64,000 nucleotides of DNA from NCBI RefSeq assembly GCF_016741815.1, contig NZ_JAERRJ010000003.1, positions 310,001 to 374,000 on the forward strand, in the 5' to 3' direction. Both the position numbers and the translations under genes were made by a program. The notes under the pieces are model-generated. The model saw only the letters and a program-made list of their open reading frames with translations. It was not told the origin of the DNA and did not search any database. Positions 7,573 to 14,856 of the stretch are shown here, in pieces (the first letter of the stretch is position 1; each line of letters begins with the position of its first letter). The DNA comes from Nocardia acididurans. GTDB taxonomy: Bacteria > Actinomycetota > Actinomycetes > Mycobacteriales > Mycobacteriaceae.

Positions 7573-9393
7573 CTATTTCGCGGAGCTCATGAGGACGGAG
7601 ACGACGCTGTAGGCCAGGTTGACCAGATCCGCGGCGATGCCGTTCTGGCCGGTGAGCATTTTGGCCAGGGGGTTGAGGAACTTGACCGCGAGCTGAACCA
7701 GGGTGCCCATGGATTGGAGATCCGGGTTCTCACTCTTGGGGTTCGTGTCGGCGGTGGACGGCGACTGCGAGCCCGGATGCCCCTTGGGGCCCTGGTTGGC
7801 CTGCGGGGAAACCGCCGGATTCTGTTGCGGAGCGGCGGCATTGGGCTGCGCGGCACCGGCGTTCGGAATCTGGGCACCGGCATTCGGCTGGGCCGCACCG
7901 GCATTCGGGATCGCCGCACCCGCATTCGGCTGGGCCGCACCCGGATTCGCCTGCGGTTCGGCCGGAGCGGAGACGGGCCTGATATCCGACAGCAGCGGGA
8001 AACTCAGGACGGCGTTGCCGAGTTGCGGCTCACCGGCCGGAGCCTGCGCCGGAAGCACCGGCTGCGCCGCCTGCGGCAGCGGAGCGCCCGGCTGCCCCGC
8101 CGGTTGCTGCTGAGCCTGCGGAGCCGGGGCGCCGGCAGCCTGGGGCTGCGCGGCCTGCGCCTGGCCGTCCGCCTGCGGGGCGGCCGGTTGCCCGCCCTGC
8201 GGCTGCCCGGCAGCCTGCGGATTGGCTTGTGGCTGAGGCACTTCCGCCGGTGCGGCCGCGTTCGGCGGAGCCGGCGCGGCGGCCTGCGGCTGGGCGTCCA
8301 CCTTCACATCGGCCTGGGGCTGGGCGGCTTGCGGCTGCGCCGCTTGCGGTTGCGCGGCCTGTGGTTGCGCGGCTTGCGGCTGCGCGGCCTGTGGTTCCGT
8401 CCCCTGCTGCGCCTGCGGCGCCGCCGGGGCGGGGTCCACCGCGGGGGCCGGAGCGGCGGCATGGGGCTGCGGGGCCGGAGCGGCGGGTTGTGCGCCACCG
8501 TTGGTCTGTGGTGCCGCGGCCCCGGAATCCGTTGCGGGCTTTTCGGATTCGACGGCAGGCTGGCCCGGTGCCGCCTGGGCGTCGAGTTCGGTCGGCGGAA
8601 CCGACAGCCCGAGCAGGTAGGACACCAGCCCGGTGGTGATGGTCACGGCGTGCCGCAGCTGCCCCTCGGGGGTTTCCAGCTGCTGGGCGTCCTCGGCGTT
8701 CGCGCCGTTGCCCATCTCCAGGAAGATGTCGGGCACCTGGGTGAGCGCCGGACCCGCCACGTCGTTGCGGATCTGGATGCCGTCGACCGCCCCGTTGTAG
8801 CCGGCGGCGGGAAAACCGGCCTGCGCGTACGCGTCTCGCATGGCGCGGCTCGCGGACAACCCCGCGCCGGACTGCACCTCGTTCGCCTTGGCGTCCGGTA
8901 TCGGCAGTTGCGGGACGATCAGGTGGTAACCGCGCTGACCTGGATCCGCGCTGTCGGCGTGGATGCTGAGCGCGACATCGGCCCCGGATTCGTTGGCGGC
9001 ACGGGCGCGGTCGTCGATGCAGCCGCCCCAACCGGTGTCGTCGGGGCGGCTCATGACGACCCTCGCGCCGAGGCCCTCCAGCGAGGTACGCACCAACTGC
9101 GCGACATTCCAGTTGATGGTGTGCTCGGGGATGCCGTGCAGGGAGGTCATGCCGGAGGTCTGGCAGGCTTTGCTGCCGCCGCGACCGTCGCTGACCTGTT
9201 TCGCGACATCGATGTTGTGGTTGGGCCCCTGATGACCGGGGTCGAGGAAGACCGTCTTGCCCTGCAGTTTCTGGGGCATGTCCGGCAGTGCGGGTGCAGC
9301 CTGCGCGGCGACCGGAATGAGCCCGGTCACCGTCGAGAATGCCGCGGCCGTGACGGCGGTGTAGATGCCGGCCTTGATATTGCTCGGCTTCAT
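7573..9393 (-). CDS. Secreted N-acetylmuramoyl-L-alanine amidase (Amidase_3) with PQA-rich tail
   Basis: The 606-residue precursor starts with a Sec signal peptide (KPSNIK, hydrophobic core, AQA-AP cleavage near 32). The Amidase_3 zinc domain follows: His54 in DPGH, Glu90 in IPEH, His145 in SIHAD, and catalytic Glu226 in FLEMGN. Cys77 and Cys125 may form the disulfide known in the mycobacterial amidase Rv3717, which this domain resembles; that enzyme cuts the amide between muramic acid and stem peptide. Unlike Rv3717 it carries about 300 residues of Pro/Gln/Ala and Asn-Ala-Gly repeats, ending in an amphipathic segment (TLVQLAVKFLNPLAKML). The tail may span or bind the envelope. No strong ribosome site precedes the ATG. 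Single-gene unit with its own terminator. Confidence 0.88.
   Translation of the reverse strand: MKPSNIKAGIYTAVTAAAFSTVTGLIPVAAQAAPALPDMPQKLQGKTVFLDPGHQGPNHNIDVAKQVSDGRGGSKACQTSGMTSLHGIPEHTINWNVAQLVRTSLEGLGARVVMSRPDDTGWGGCIDDRARAANESGADVALSIHADSADPGQRGYHLIVPQLPIPDAKANEVQSGAGLSASRAMRDAYAQAGFPAAGYNGAVDGIQIRNDVAGPALTQVPDIFLEMGNGANAEDAQQLETPEGQLRHAVTITTGLVSYLLGLSVPPTELDAQAAPGQPAVESEKPATDSGAAAPQTNGGAQPAAPAPQPHAAAPAPAVDPAPAAPQAQQGTEPQAAQPQAAQPQAAQPQAAQPQAAQPQADVKVDAQPQAAAPAPPNAAAPAEVPQPQANPQAAGQPQGGQPAAPQADGQAQAAQPQAAGAPAPQAQQQPAGQPGAPLPQAAQPVLPAQAPAGEPQLGNAVLSFPLLSDIRPVSAPAEPQANPGAAQPNAGAAIPNAGAAQPNAGAQIPNAGAAQPNAAAPQQNPAVSPQANQGPKGHPGSQSPSTADTNPKSENPDLQSMGTLVQLAVKFLNPLAKMLTGQNGIAADLVNLAYSVVSVLMSSAK
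7837..7941 (-). repeat. 21-bp coding repeat, heptapeptide Q/I-P-N-A-G-A-A
   Basis: About five consecutive 21-bp units inside the amidase gene encode QPNAGAA, IPNAGAA, QPNAGAQ, IPNAGAA and QPNAAAP. The register is clean, so copy number may vary between strains. Confidence 0.7.
8311..8397 (-). repeat. 15-bp coding repeat, pentapeptide AQPQA
   Basis: Five to six tandem 15-bp units inside the amidase gene encode PQAAQ repeats in the Pro/Gln/Ala-rich linker behind the catalytic domain. Confidence 0.7.
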
Positions 9394-9432
9394 AAGCGGA
9401 CGGCGCTCGCGGGAGGAGCGCCCCTCCCTTCC

Positions 9433-9479
9433 CACTAGTAACACCAAACCCAGCTGTTTACTCTGGCAACACTAGTTAC
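9433..9479. promoter_or_regulatory. Amidase promoter region with a repeated CACTAGTWAC element
   Basis: CACTAGTAAC (9433-9442) recurs as CACTAGTTAC (9470-9479), 37 bp apart on the same strand, flanking the decamer GGTTTGGTGT (minus strand, 9441-9450). On the gene's strand they read GTTACTAGTG and GTAACTAGTG. Cell-wall hydrolases in related genera are controlled by MtrA, which recognises GTAAC-containing repeats. The match here is only partial, so that link is speculative. Confidence 0.4.
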
Positions 9480-9706
9480 CATCTAGCAAGCCCTGCGATC
9501 GAACTGTTACACGTGGTCAGACAGCTAAACGTTGTCCGACACCGAAGAACTCGCGGACACGAGCAAATCGAATCGGCCCGGTCCTTGCGAGAATCCCGCA
9601 CGCAGCGGAACACACCGGCCATACGCCGTACGGCCTGGCGTGTCAGCAACGAAGAATCCGGCCGGTCCACACGAACCAGCCGGACTCGCCCCGAGGGAAA
9701 CAGCCG

Positions 9707-10144
9707 CTACGCCGAGAAGATGCGGTCCCCCTCGACCCGGATGCCACGACTGTCCAGTGGCCGCCCGGCCGGACCGCTCTGCACCGACCCGTCGAGCCCG
9801 AAAACACTGTTGTGGCACGGGCACACCATCGTGCCGTCGGCCGGCGCGTTCACCTTGCAGCCGAGATGCGTGCACACATTCGAGAAAGCCTGGAAGTTCC
9901 CCGCGGTGGCCTGCGTGATGATGGTGTCGCCCTTGACGACACCGCCACCCACCGGCACCTCCGAGGTGGTGGCGAGTTCACCGGATTGCTGCTGGCCCGG
10001 CCCGCCGCCCTGGGGAGCGGTCGAGGCGGCCTCGTTCGTCCCGTAGCTGTCACAGGCGGCGACGGTGAGTGCGGTGGCGGCGGCTCCGGTGACGACCAGC
10101 GCGGTGCGCCGGTCCAGACGGAGGCCGGGGATATCTGCGGTCAT
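9707..10144 (-). CDS. Exported Rieske [2Fe-2S] lipoprotein
   Basis: A 145-residue protein with an Arg-containing N-terminus (LDRRTALVV), a hydrophobic stretch and a lipobox ALTVAAC, lipidated at Cys31. The Rieske fold binds a [2Fe-2S] cluster through Cys91 and His93 (CTHLGC) and Cys108 and His111 (CPCHN). Cys96 and Cys110 can form the usual disulfide, a sign of a high-potential cluster. It should be a one-electron carrier on the outer face of the membrane. The ATG has GGAGTACA upstream. It is the last gene of a group with a DUF6529 membrane protein, an exported protein and an ECF sigma factor; the 150-bp gap before it may hold its own promoter. Redox partner unknown. Confidence 0.9.
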   Translation of the reverse strand: MTADIPGLRLDRRTALVVTGAAATALTVAACDSYGTNEAASTAPQGGGPGQQQSGELATTSEVPVGGGVVKGDTIITQATAGNFQAFSNVCTHLGCKVNAPADGTMVCPCHNSVFGLDGSVQSGPAGRPLDSRGIRVEGDRIFSA

Positions 10145-10294
10145 GGGCTGTACTCCTGGATCCAGGCAGACCGGTGCGGTCGGCCACGTATTTCTCGACG
10201 AGCGCTTACATATTCGACGTGTCAGGCCGCCGCGGGGTTCACCGCCCGTGCGGCGAGGCGGGGCCGGATGCTCCGGGTCACGATTCGCGGGCGT

Positions 10295-10897
10295 TCAGGC
10301 CGTGAACCCTTTGACCCGGAAGAACCAGACCGCCGAGGTGAACCACAGCCCCACGAATCCGGTGAACAGCAGCCCGCCGGCCACCGGAATCACCCAACCC
10401 GGCAGCCCCGTGCGGGTGAGCAGCAGCATCTTGGTGACGAAGATGCCGTAGACCAGGCAGCCGAGCAGCGAGTGCACCAGCACCCGGGTGGTGTAGGACT
10501 CGAACCCGAAGGCGTAGAGGCAGTGCACCGCGACCGGCAGGCTGATCAGCACGGCCAGCCGCCCCGACCAGATGTGCCACACCGAGGCCCAGCGTCCGCC
10601 GCGGACTCCCGGCAGCAGCCGGTACATGATCAGCGCGCTCACGTCCTGACTCGCGGCCAGCAGCACCACCACCGTGGCGAGCCAGGATTTCACCGCGCCG
10701 GGACTGGAGAATCCGGCCAGGCTGACGGCGTATCCGCGCGGCTGGTGCACCGCGCCGTAGACGCCCAGCGACAGCGCGATGCCCGCGCCCGCCAGCACGA
10801 TCAGCAGGATGGCCCCGGTGGTCGCGCGCTGCGCCGAACCGCCCTGCGCCGAATTGCCCTGCGGCGGTTGGGATGCCGGGTTAGAAATCGTCGTCAT
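10295..10897 (-). CDS. DUF6529-type integral membrane protein
   Basis: A 200-residue protein with about five to six transmembrane helices. Histidines inside or at the ends of helices (WHIWSGRLAV, VHCLYAFG, VHSLLGC) resemble the haem-ligating pattern of small cytochrome b561-like proteins, so a membrane electron-transfer role is plausible but unproven. It overlaps the upstream exported-protein gene by 17 bp and precedes the Rieske gene, so it is probably the membrane partner of that cluster. The Pro/Gln-rich N-terminus is cytoplasmic by the positive-inside rule. Confidence 0.75.
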   Translation of the reverse strand: MTTISNPASQPPQGNSAQGGSAQRATTGAILLIVLAGAGIALSLGVYGAVHQPRGYAVSLAGFSSPGAVKSWLATVVVLLAASQDVSALIMYRLLPGVRGGRWASVWHIWSGRLAVLISLPVAVHCLYAFGFESYTTRVLVHSLLGCLVYGIFVTKMLLLTRTGLPGWVIPVAGGLLFTGFVGLWFTSAVWFFRVKGFTA

Positions 10898-11474
10898 CGC
10901 CGTCGACCTTCCGTGCGTTCGGCGCGAGATCCGGTGCGGGCGAGGTACTTCCGTCGGGCGCGCGGCGGACTCCGGTGACCGAGCCGTCCGGGCCGACGAT
11001 CCAGCTGTCCCGCCCGTTCGCGGTCTGCGCGAGGTAGAGCCCGGCGGGCGGCTGCACGGGTGGCGCGAGGAAGTCGTAGGTGCGCTCCCCCAGCGTCAGC
11101 GTGCCTTTCAGCGCGTCCCCGACCAGGGTGCCTTCGAGCTGAGAGTTGTTGCCTTTCAAAACCATTCGACCGGCTTCGGCCGCGCCGCGCATCCAGTTCT
11201 CCACCGAGGCCCCGTCGCAGGCGTAGCCGACGGCCTTCACCCCGGTGACGGTCAGCGACAGGGTGATGGGCCGGGAATCCGTGGCGATCTCGGTGACGTA
11301 GTCGGCGTCCTGCGGGAAGTTCACCACCGTGCTCGCGCCCGGCGACGCCGGGGCGGTGGCGGTGCCCGCGGTGTTCGCGTCCCGGTTCAGCCCGGTGAGA
11401 GTATTGGTGACCAGCAGTCCGCCGCCGAGAACGGCCGCGGCGGCTAGCGTGAGATAAGGCCCGGCGCGTTTCAT
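10881..11474 (-). CDS. Exported or membrane-anchored protein of unknown function
   Basis: A 197-residue protein with an N-terminal signal/anchor helix (MKRAGPYLTLAAAAVLGGGLLV), a Thr/Ala/Pro linker and a mostly beta-type domain (PITLSLTVTGVKAVGYACDGASVENWMRG, LEGTLVGDALKGTLTLG), ending in an acidic DDDDF. A single Cys is present in the mature part. The ATG has AGGAG six bases upstream. It overlaps the DUF6529 gene and lies downstream of the ECF sigma gene, so it belongs to the Rieske redox group. I cannot name a family. Confidence 0.8.
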   Translation of the reverse strand: MKRAGPYLTLAAAAVLGGGLLVTNTLTGLNRDANTAGTATAPASPGASTVVNFPQDADYVTEIATDSRPITLSLTVTGVKAVGYACDGASVENWMRGAAEAGRMVLKGNNSQLEGTLVGDALKGTLTLGERTYDFLAPPVQPPAGLYLAQTANGRDSWIVGPDGSVTGVRRAPDGSTSPAPDLAPNARKVDGDDDDF

Positions 11475-11660
11475 CGGTTACTCCTGCTCGGATCGGATTC
11501 AAGTATCGGGGAATTCGGCGCTGACGACCCTGGAAAGCACGGGCTGTCGCGGCGCGGGACCGTAAGGCCCGTTGACGGCATACATAACGGTTGGTGCGGG
11601 ATTCGAATCTCACGGGAGGGTGTCGGCGCTACTGCCCTAGCGCCGCGTCGTCGAATGCTC

Positions 11661-12326
11661 TTACGCGCTGATCGGAAGCTGGCGTAGCGAGCGGAGTGCG
11701 TAGTGCACACGGGTTTTCACGGTGCCCACCGGGATGCCCAGGTCCTGGGCGACGTCATGGTAGGCGCGGTCGCGCAGGATCACCTGGACGACGGCGTCCC
11801 GCTGCGGGTCGGGAAGGTGGGCGAGGAGTTCGTCGACCAGCAGGCCGTCGGTGATGGATTCGGCGAAATCGGGCCGGGCATTGCGCCCCTCGGTGAGTTC
11901 GCTGATCTCGTCCCAGTTGGTGTCGCCGGGCCGGGTGGCGCGCACCCGGGCGATATCGGTGAGGACATTGCGCTCGATGGTGAGCAGCCAGGTGCGGACG
12001 CTGCCGCGGTCGGGGTTGTAGGTGGCGCAGGCTTTCCAGGCCCGCAGCAGGGTTTCCTGAACGGCGTGTTCGGCGATGCCGGTATCACCGAGGCGGCGCA
12101 TGGCCCGCCAGTGCAGCAGGGCTTTGTCGGCGGCGAGCACATCGGCCAGGCCGTCGTTCGTGCACAGGCGGGCACAGCGTTCGGTGCAGGTGGGCGGGCC
12201 GGTGGAGGTGCTGGCCCCGAGGGGTCGGAGTCTTCTCATGCCCTGAATATCGTCGGGGCGGCCGAAAAGAGCATCGGTGATCATTGCCCATTTCCGTAAC
12301 GGTGGAAACGCCGTACCGGTCGGCAT
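11661..12326 (-). CDS. ECF-family RNA polymerase sigma factor
   Basis: A 221-residue ECF (group 4) sigma factor. Region 2 is seen in the stretch AVQETLLRAWKACATYNPDRGSVRTWLLTIERNVLTDIAR, and the region 4 helix-turn-helix in DRAYHDVAQDLGIPVGTVKTRVHYALRSLRQ. I chose the ATG at 12326 because GGAG lies six bases upstream; two later ATGs have poor sites. The N-terminus holds an unusual Cys-rich piece (PTCTERCARLCT) that could sense redox or metal, which is speculative. No anti-sigma gene is adjacent. The exported protein, DUF6529 protein and Rieske lipoprotein downstream are the obvious candidate targets. Confidence 0.88.
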   Translation of the reverse strand: MPTGTAFPPLRKWAMITDALFGRPDDIQGMRRLRPLGASTSTGPPTCTERCARLCTNDGLADVLAADKALLHWRAMRRLGDTGIAEHAVQETLLRAWKACATYNPDRGSVRTWLLTIERNVLTDIARVRATRPGDTNWDEISELTEGRNARPDFAESITDGLLVDELLAHLPDPQRDAVVQVILRDRAYHDVAQDLGIPVGTVKTRVHYALRSLRQLPISA

Positions 12327-12448
12327 GAATTTCTCCGTTCTGCCCGAAATCACGGACGATTTCTGATAGACCCCTCCCGGGAGATGCGGGGATCACCCAC
12401 GCCGCCCGTGACGGGACGCCGGGCGGAAAATACGCAAGGGAGGACACT

Positions 12449-12823
12449 GTGCGTGCACGCGCGCTCGCGATCACGGGGGCCATGGCTTCCGCGCTGACTC
12501 TGACGGCGACCGGCCTCGCCGCCGCCGACCCCGCCGCCGAAATCTCCGGCGACGGGCTCTACCTGGTCAATATCGACATCCGGCCGGGCACCTACGAATC
12601 GGCCGGGACGCCGAACGAACAGGGCTGCTGGTGGCGGCGACTGTGGAAAGTCCAGACCGATACCGATATCCCCAAGGATCCGAACTACTACATCATCGCC
12701 AGCGATTACACCCGTCAGCATCCGACGCGGGTGGAGATCAAATCGACCGATGTCGCATTCAGCACCGAGAACTGCGGGACGTGGCGTATGGTGCCGCCGG
12801 TATCCACCGGTTCCTTCGGTTGA
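12449..12823 (+). CDS. Small secreted protein of unknown function
   Basis: A 124-residue precursor with a Sec signal (RARALAITGAMASALTLTATGLAAA-DP) and a mature domain of about 95 residues with a GLYLVNIDIRPGTYESAG core and two cysteines that could pair (QGCWWRR and TENCGTWR). Proteins with this G-x-Y-x-V-x-x-D-I-x-P-G-T-Y pattern are common exported actinobacterial proteins without known function. The start is GTG with AGGGAGG upstream. It diverges from the ECF sigma gene across about 120 bp. Confidence 0.8.
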   Translation: MRARALAITGAMASALTLTATGLAAADPAAEISGDGLYLVNIDIRPGTYESAGTPNEQGCWWRRLWKVQTDTDIPKDPNYYIIASDYTRQHPTRVEIKSTDVAFSTENCGTWRMVPPVSTGSFG

Positions 12824-12967
12824 TGACACGTCCAATTCCATTGGGGTAAACGGAATTCGCTGTAGGCATCGCCGAATTGGGTACTCAGCGACGGGATCAC
12901 CGCATTCGTGCGGCGATCCCTCCGGCAACGACGCCGTACCACCTACAGCGCTACCGAAGGTGCGAAC

Positions 12968-13192
12968 ATGACCAATCCTGAACCGTCCCCGCGACATACA
13001 TCCGTCCAATGGCGTAAGAGCAGCTACAGCGGCCCCAACGGCGAATGCGTCGAACTGGCGGTGCTGCCCGACGGCACGGTCGCCGTTCGGGACAGCAAGA
13101 ACGTGACGGCGGGCGCACTGGTGTTCCGCCGGACCGAGATGGCCGCGTGGATCGCCGGGTGCAAGGCCGGAGAATTCGACGATCTGGGCTAG
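12968..13192 (+). CDS. DUF397 domain protein
   Basis: A 74-residue protein that is essentially one DUF397 domain, with the diagnostic WRKSSYSGPNGECVELA start and the VRDSKN stretch followed by the aromatic/Trp-rich end (MAAWIAGCKAGEFDDL). In actinomycetes DUF397 genes usually sit beside an XRE-family helix-turn-helix gene and act with it in developmental or stress regulation. No such partner is adjacent here, so this copy is an orphan. The ATG starting MTNPEPSP is preferred to an upstream in-frame ATG that adds an Arg-rich stretch. Confidence 0.88.
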   Translation: MTNPEPSPRHTSVQWRKSSYSGPNGECVELAVLPDGTVAVRDSKNVTAGALVFRRTEMAAWIAGCKAGEFDDLG

Positions 13193-13226
13193 CCGTCGAG
13201 GCCGCCGCACCCGCTAGGGTGACGGC

Positions 13227-13976
13227 ATGACGCGGCGCAAGATCCTCATCACGGGTGCGAGTTCGGGACTGGGCGCGGGCATGGCCCGCGAGTTCGCGCG
13301 GCGCGGCCGCGACCTGGCCCTGTGCGCGCGGCGGGTGTCCAACCTGGAGGAGTTGCGCGCCGAACTGCTCGCCGCCCACCCGGGCATCACGGTGGCGGTG
13401 CGGGCGCTCGATGTCGACGATCACGCGGCGATCCCGAAGGTGTTCGCCGAGCTGAAGGAGGAGCTCGGCGGGCTCGACCGGGTCATCGTGAACGCGGGAA
13501 TCGGTAAGGGCGCGCGCATCGGCACCGGGCGCGCGGATGCCAATATCGCCACGGCCACCACGAATTTCGTGAGCGCGCTGGCGCAGGCCGAAGCCGCCAT
13601 GAGTATTTTCCGGGAGCAGAATTCCGGGCATCTGGTGCTGATTTCGTCCATGAGCGCGGTGCGCGGGCTGCCCGGGAAGAAGGCCGCGTATTCGGCCAGC
13701 AAAGCCGGGCTGTCGGCACTCGGCGAAGGGCTGGCGATCGAACTGCGCGGCACCCCGCTGAAGGTCAGCACCGTGCAACCGGGATTCATCGCCACCGATA
13801 TGTCCGCCAAGGCGGGGGACGCGAAACTCGTCGCGCCACTGGACAAGGGCGTGAATTCCATGGTCGCCGCCATCGAACGCGAGGCCGTTCGCGCCTGCGT
13901 GCCCGAATGGCCTTGGCGGGTACTGGATTTCGTCATGCCGCGACTGCCGCGCGCGGTCATGGCACGGATGGGCTGA
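13227..13976 (+). CDS. SDR family oxidoreductase
   Basis: A 249-residue classical short-chain dehydrogenase: cofactor loop TGASSGLG near 10-17, NAG near 90, catalytic Ser in LISSMSA and YSASK with catalytic Tyr and Lys. A C-terminal amphipathic stretch (WPWRVLDFVMPRLPRAVM) could bind membrane, as in SDRs acting on lipids. Substrate is unknown. The gene starts 34 bp after the DUF397 gene on the same strand. Confidence 0.9.
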   Translation: MTRRKILITGASSGLGAGMAREFARRGRDLALCARRVSNLEELRAELLAAHPGITVAVRALDVDDHAAIPKVFAELKEELGGLDRVIVNAGIGKGARIGTGRADANIATATTNFVSALAQAEAAMSIFREQNSGHLVLISSMSAVRGLPGKKAAYSASKAGLSALGEGLAIELRGTPLKVSTVQPGFIATDMSAKAGDAKLVAPLDKGVNSMVAAIEREAVRACVPEWPWRVLDFVMPRLPRAVMARMG

Positions 13977-14070
13977 GCTGCGCCCCGGCACCCCTCGCAG
14001 GCGGGACCGCTACAGCGGATTCCGGCCGAACCCTGCCGCAACGACGATGCACGCGGCTAGGATCGGCGCG

Positions 14071-14826
14071 ATGGCGAAGTTCACCACCTGGGACGGCTTG
14101 GAGCTCAACTACACGGTGTGGGAGGGCGAGGGGACGCCGGTCGTGCTGCAGCACGGCATCGTCGCCGATACGAATGCCAACTGGATGAGCGTGGGCGTGG
14201 TCGCCGCGCTGCAGGCCGCCGGGCACCACATCATCTCCCTCGACGCGCGCGGCCACGGCCGCTCCGAGAAACCGCACGATCCAGCCCGCTACTCCTGGGG
14301 CGCGATGGCCTCGGATGTGCGCGCGCTGTTCGACGAGCTCGGCCTGGAAGAGGTTGCGCTGGTGGGCTATTCGATGGGCGCGATCATCTCCCTGCTGGTC
14401 GCCGACGCCGACGAACGGGTCCGCCGCCTGGTCGTGAGCGGTGTCGGGTCCGGCGTGGTGGACTGCGGCGGCATCGACTGGCGCGTGATCGACGCCGAGG
14501 ACATCAGCACGGTCATGCGCGGCGACGGCTCGGCCGCCACCAACCCGCACGCCGCCCAGTTCCGGGTGCTGGCCGACGCCGTCGGCGCGGACCGCGACGC
14601 CATCGCGGTGATCGCCAGGGGCCTCAATGCCGCGCCCGTCGACACCGTCGCGGGCGTCACCGTGCCGACCCTGGTCCTGGCGGGCACCGAGGACCCCTTC
14701 GCCGCCGAACCCGAACGCCTGGCCCAAGCCTTCCCGGACGCCCGCCTCGCCCTGGTCCCGGGCGATCACCTCGCCGCCACCATGGACCCCGGCTTCGCCG
14801 CCGCCCTGGTCGAATTCCTGAAATAG
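14071..14826 (+). CDS. Alpha/beta hydrolase
   Basis: A 251-residue alpha/beta-hydrolase with oxyanion-side QHG near 30, the nucleophile elbow GYSMG (Ser nucleophile), Asp in GTEDPF and His in PGDHLAA as the likely triad. No lid domain of note. It may hydrolyse an ester or lactone; the substrate cannot be read from sequence. The ATG beginning MAKFTTWDG is chosen over one eight codons upstream because GGAT lies closer to it. A GC-rich inverted repeat follows the stop before the convergent DUF2156 gene. Confidence 0.88.
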   Translation: MAKFTTWDGLELNYTVWEGEGTPVVLQHGIVADTNANWMSVGVVAALQAAGHHIISLDARGHGRSEKPHDPARYSWGAMASDVRALFDELGLEEVALVGYSMGAIISLLVADADERVRRLVVSGVGSGVVDCGGIDWRVIDAEDISTVMRGDGSAATNPHAAQFRVLADAVGADRDAIAVIARGLNAAPVDTVAGVTVPTLVLAGTEDPFAAEPERLAQAFPDARLALVPGDHLAATMDPGFAAALVEFLK

Positions 14827-14856
14827 CGGCGGCGGCCGGACCGAAGCCGCCCGCCG

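Noticed and set aside
10160..11610. Possible common ECF promoter (TATGTAWGC and CGTCRA) before the Rieske and exported-protein genes
   Set aside because: Both elements occur in both upstream regions, but spacing differs by three bases and no matching -35 AAC element sits at the right distance.
11590..11660. tRNA-like piece with GATTCGAATC
   Set aside because: The T-loop-like string is present but the flanking bases do not form a T stem, acceptor stem or anticodon arm.
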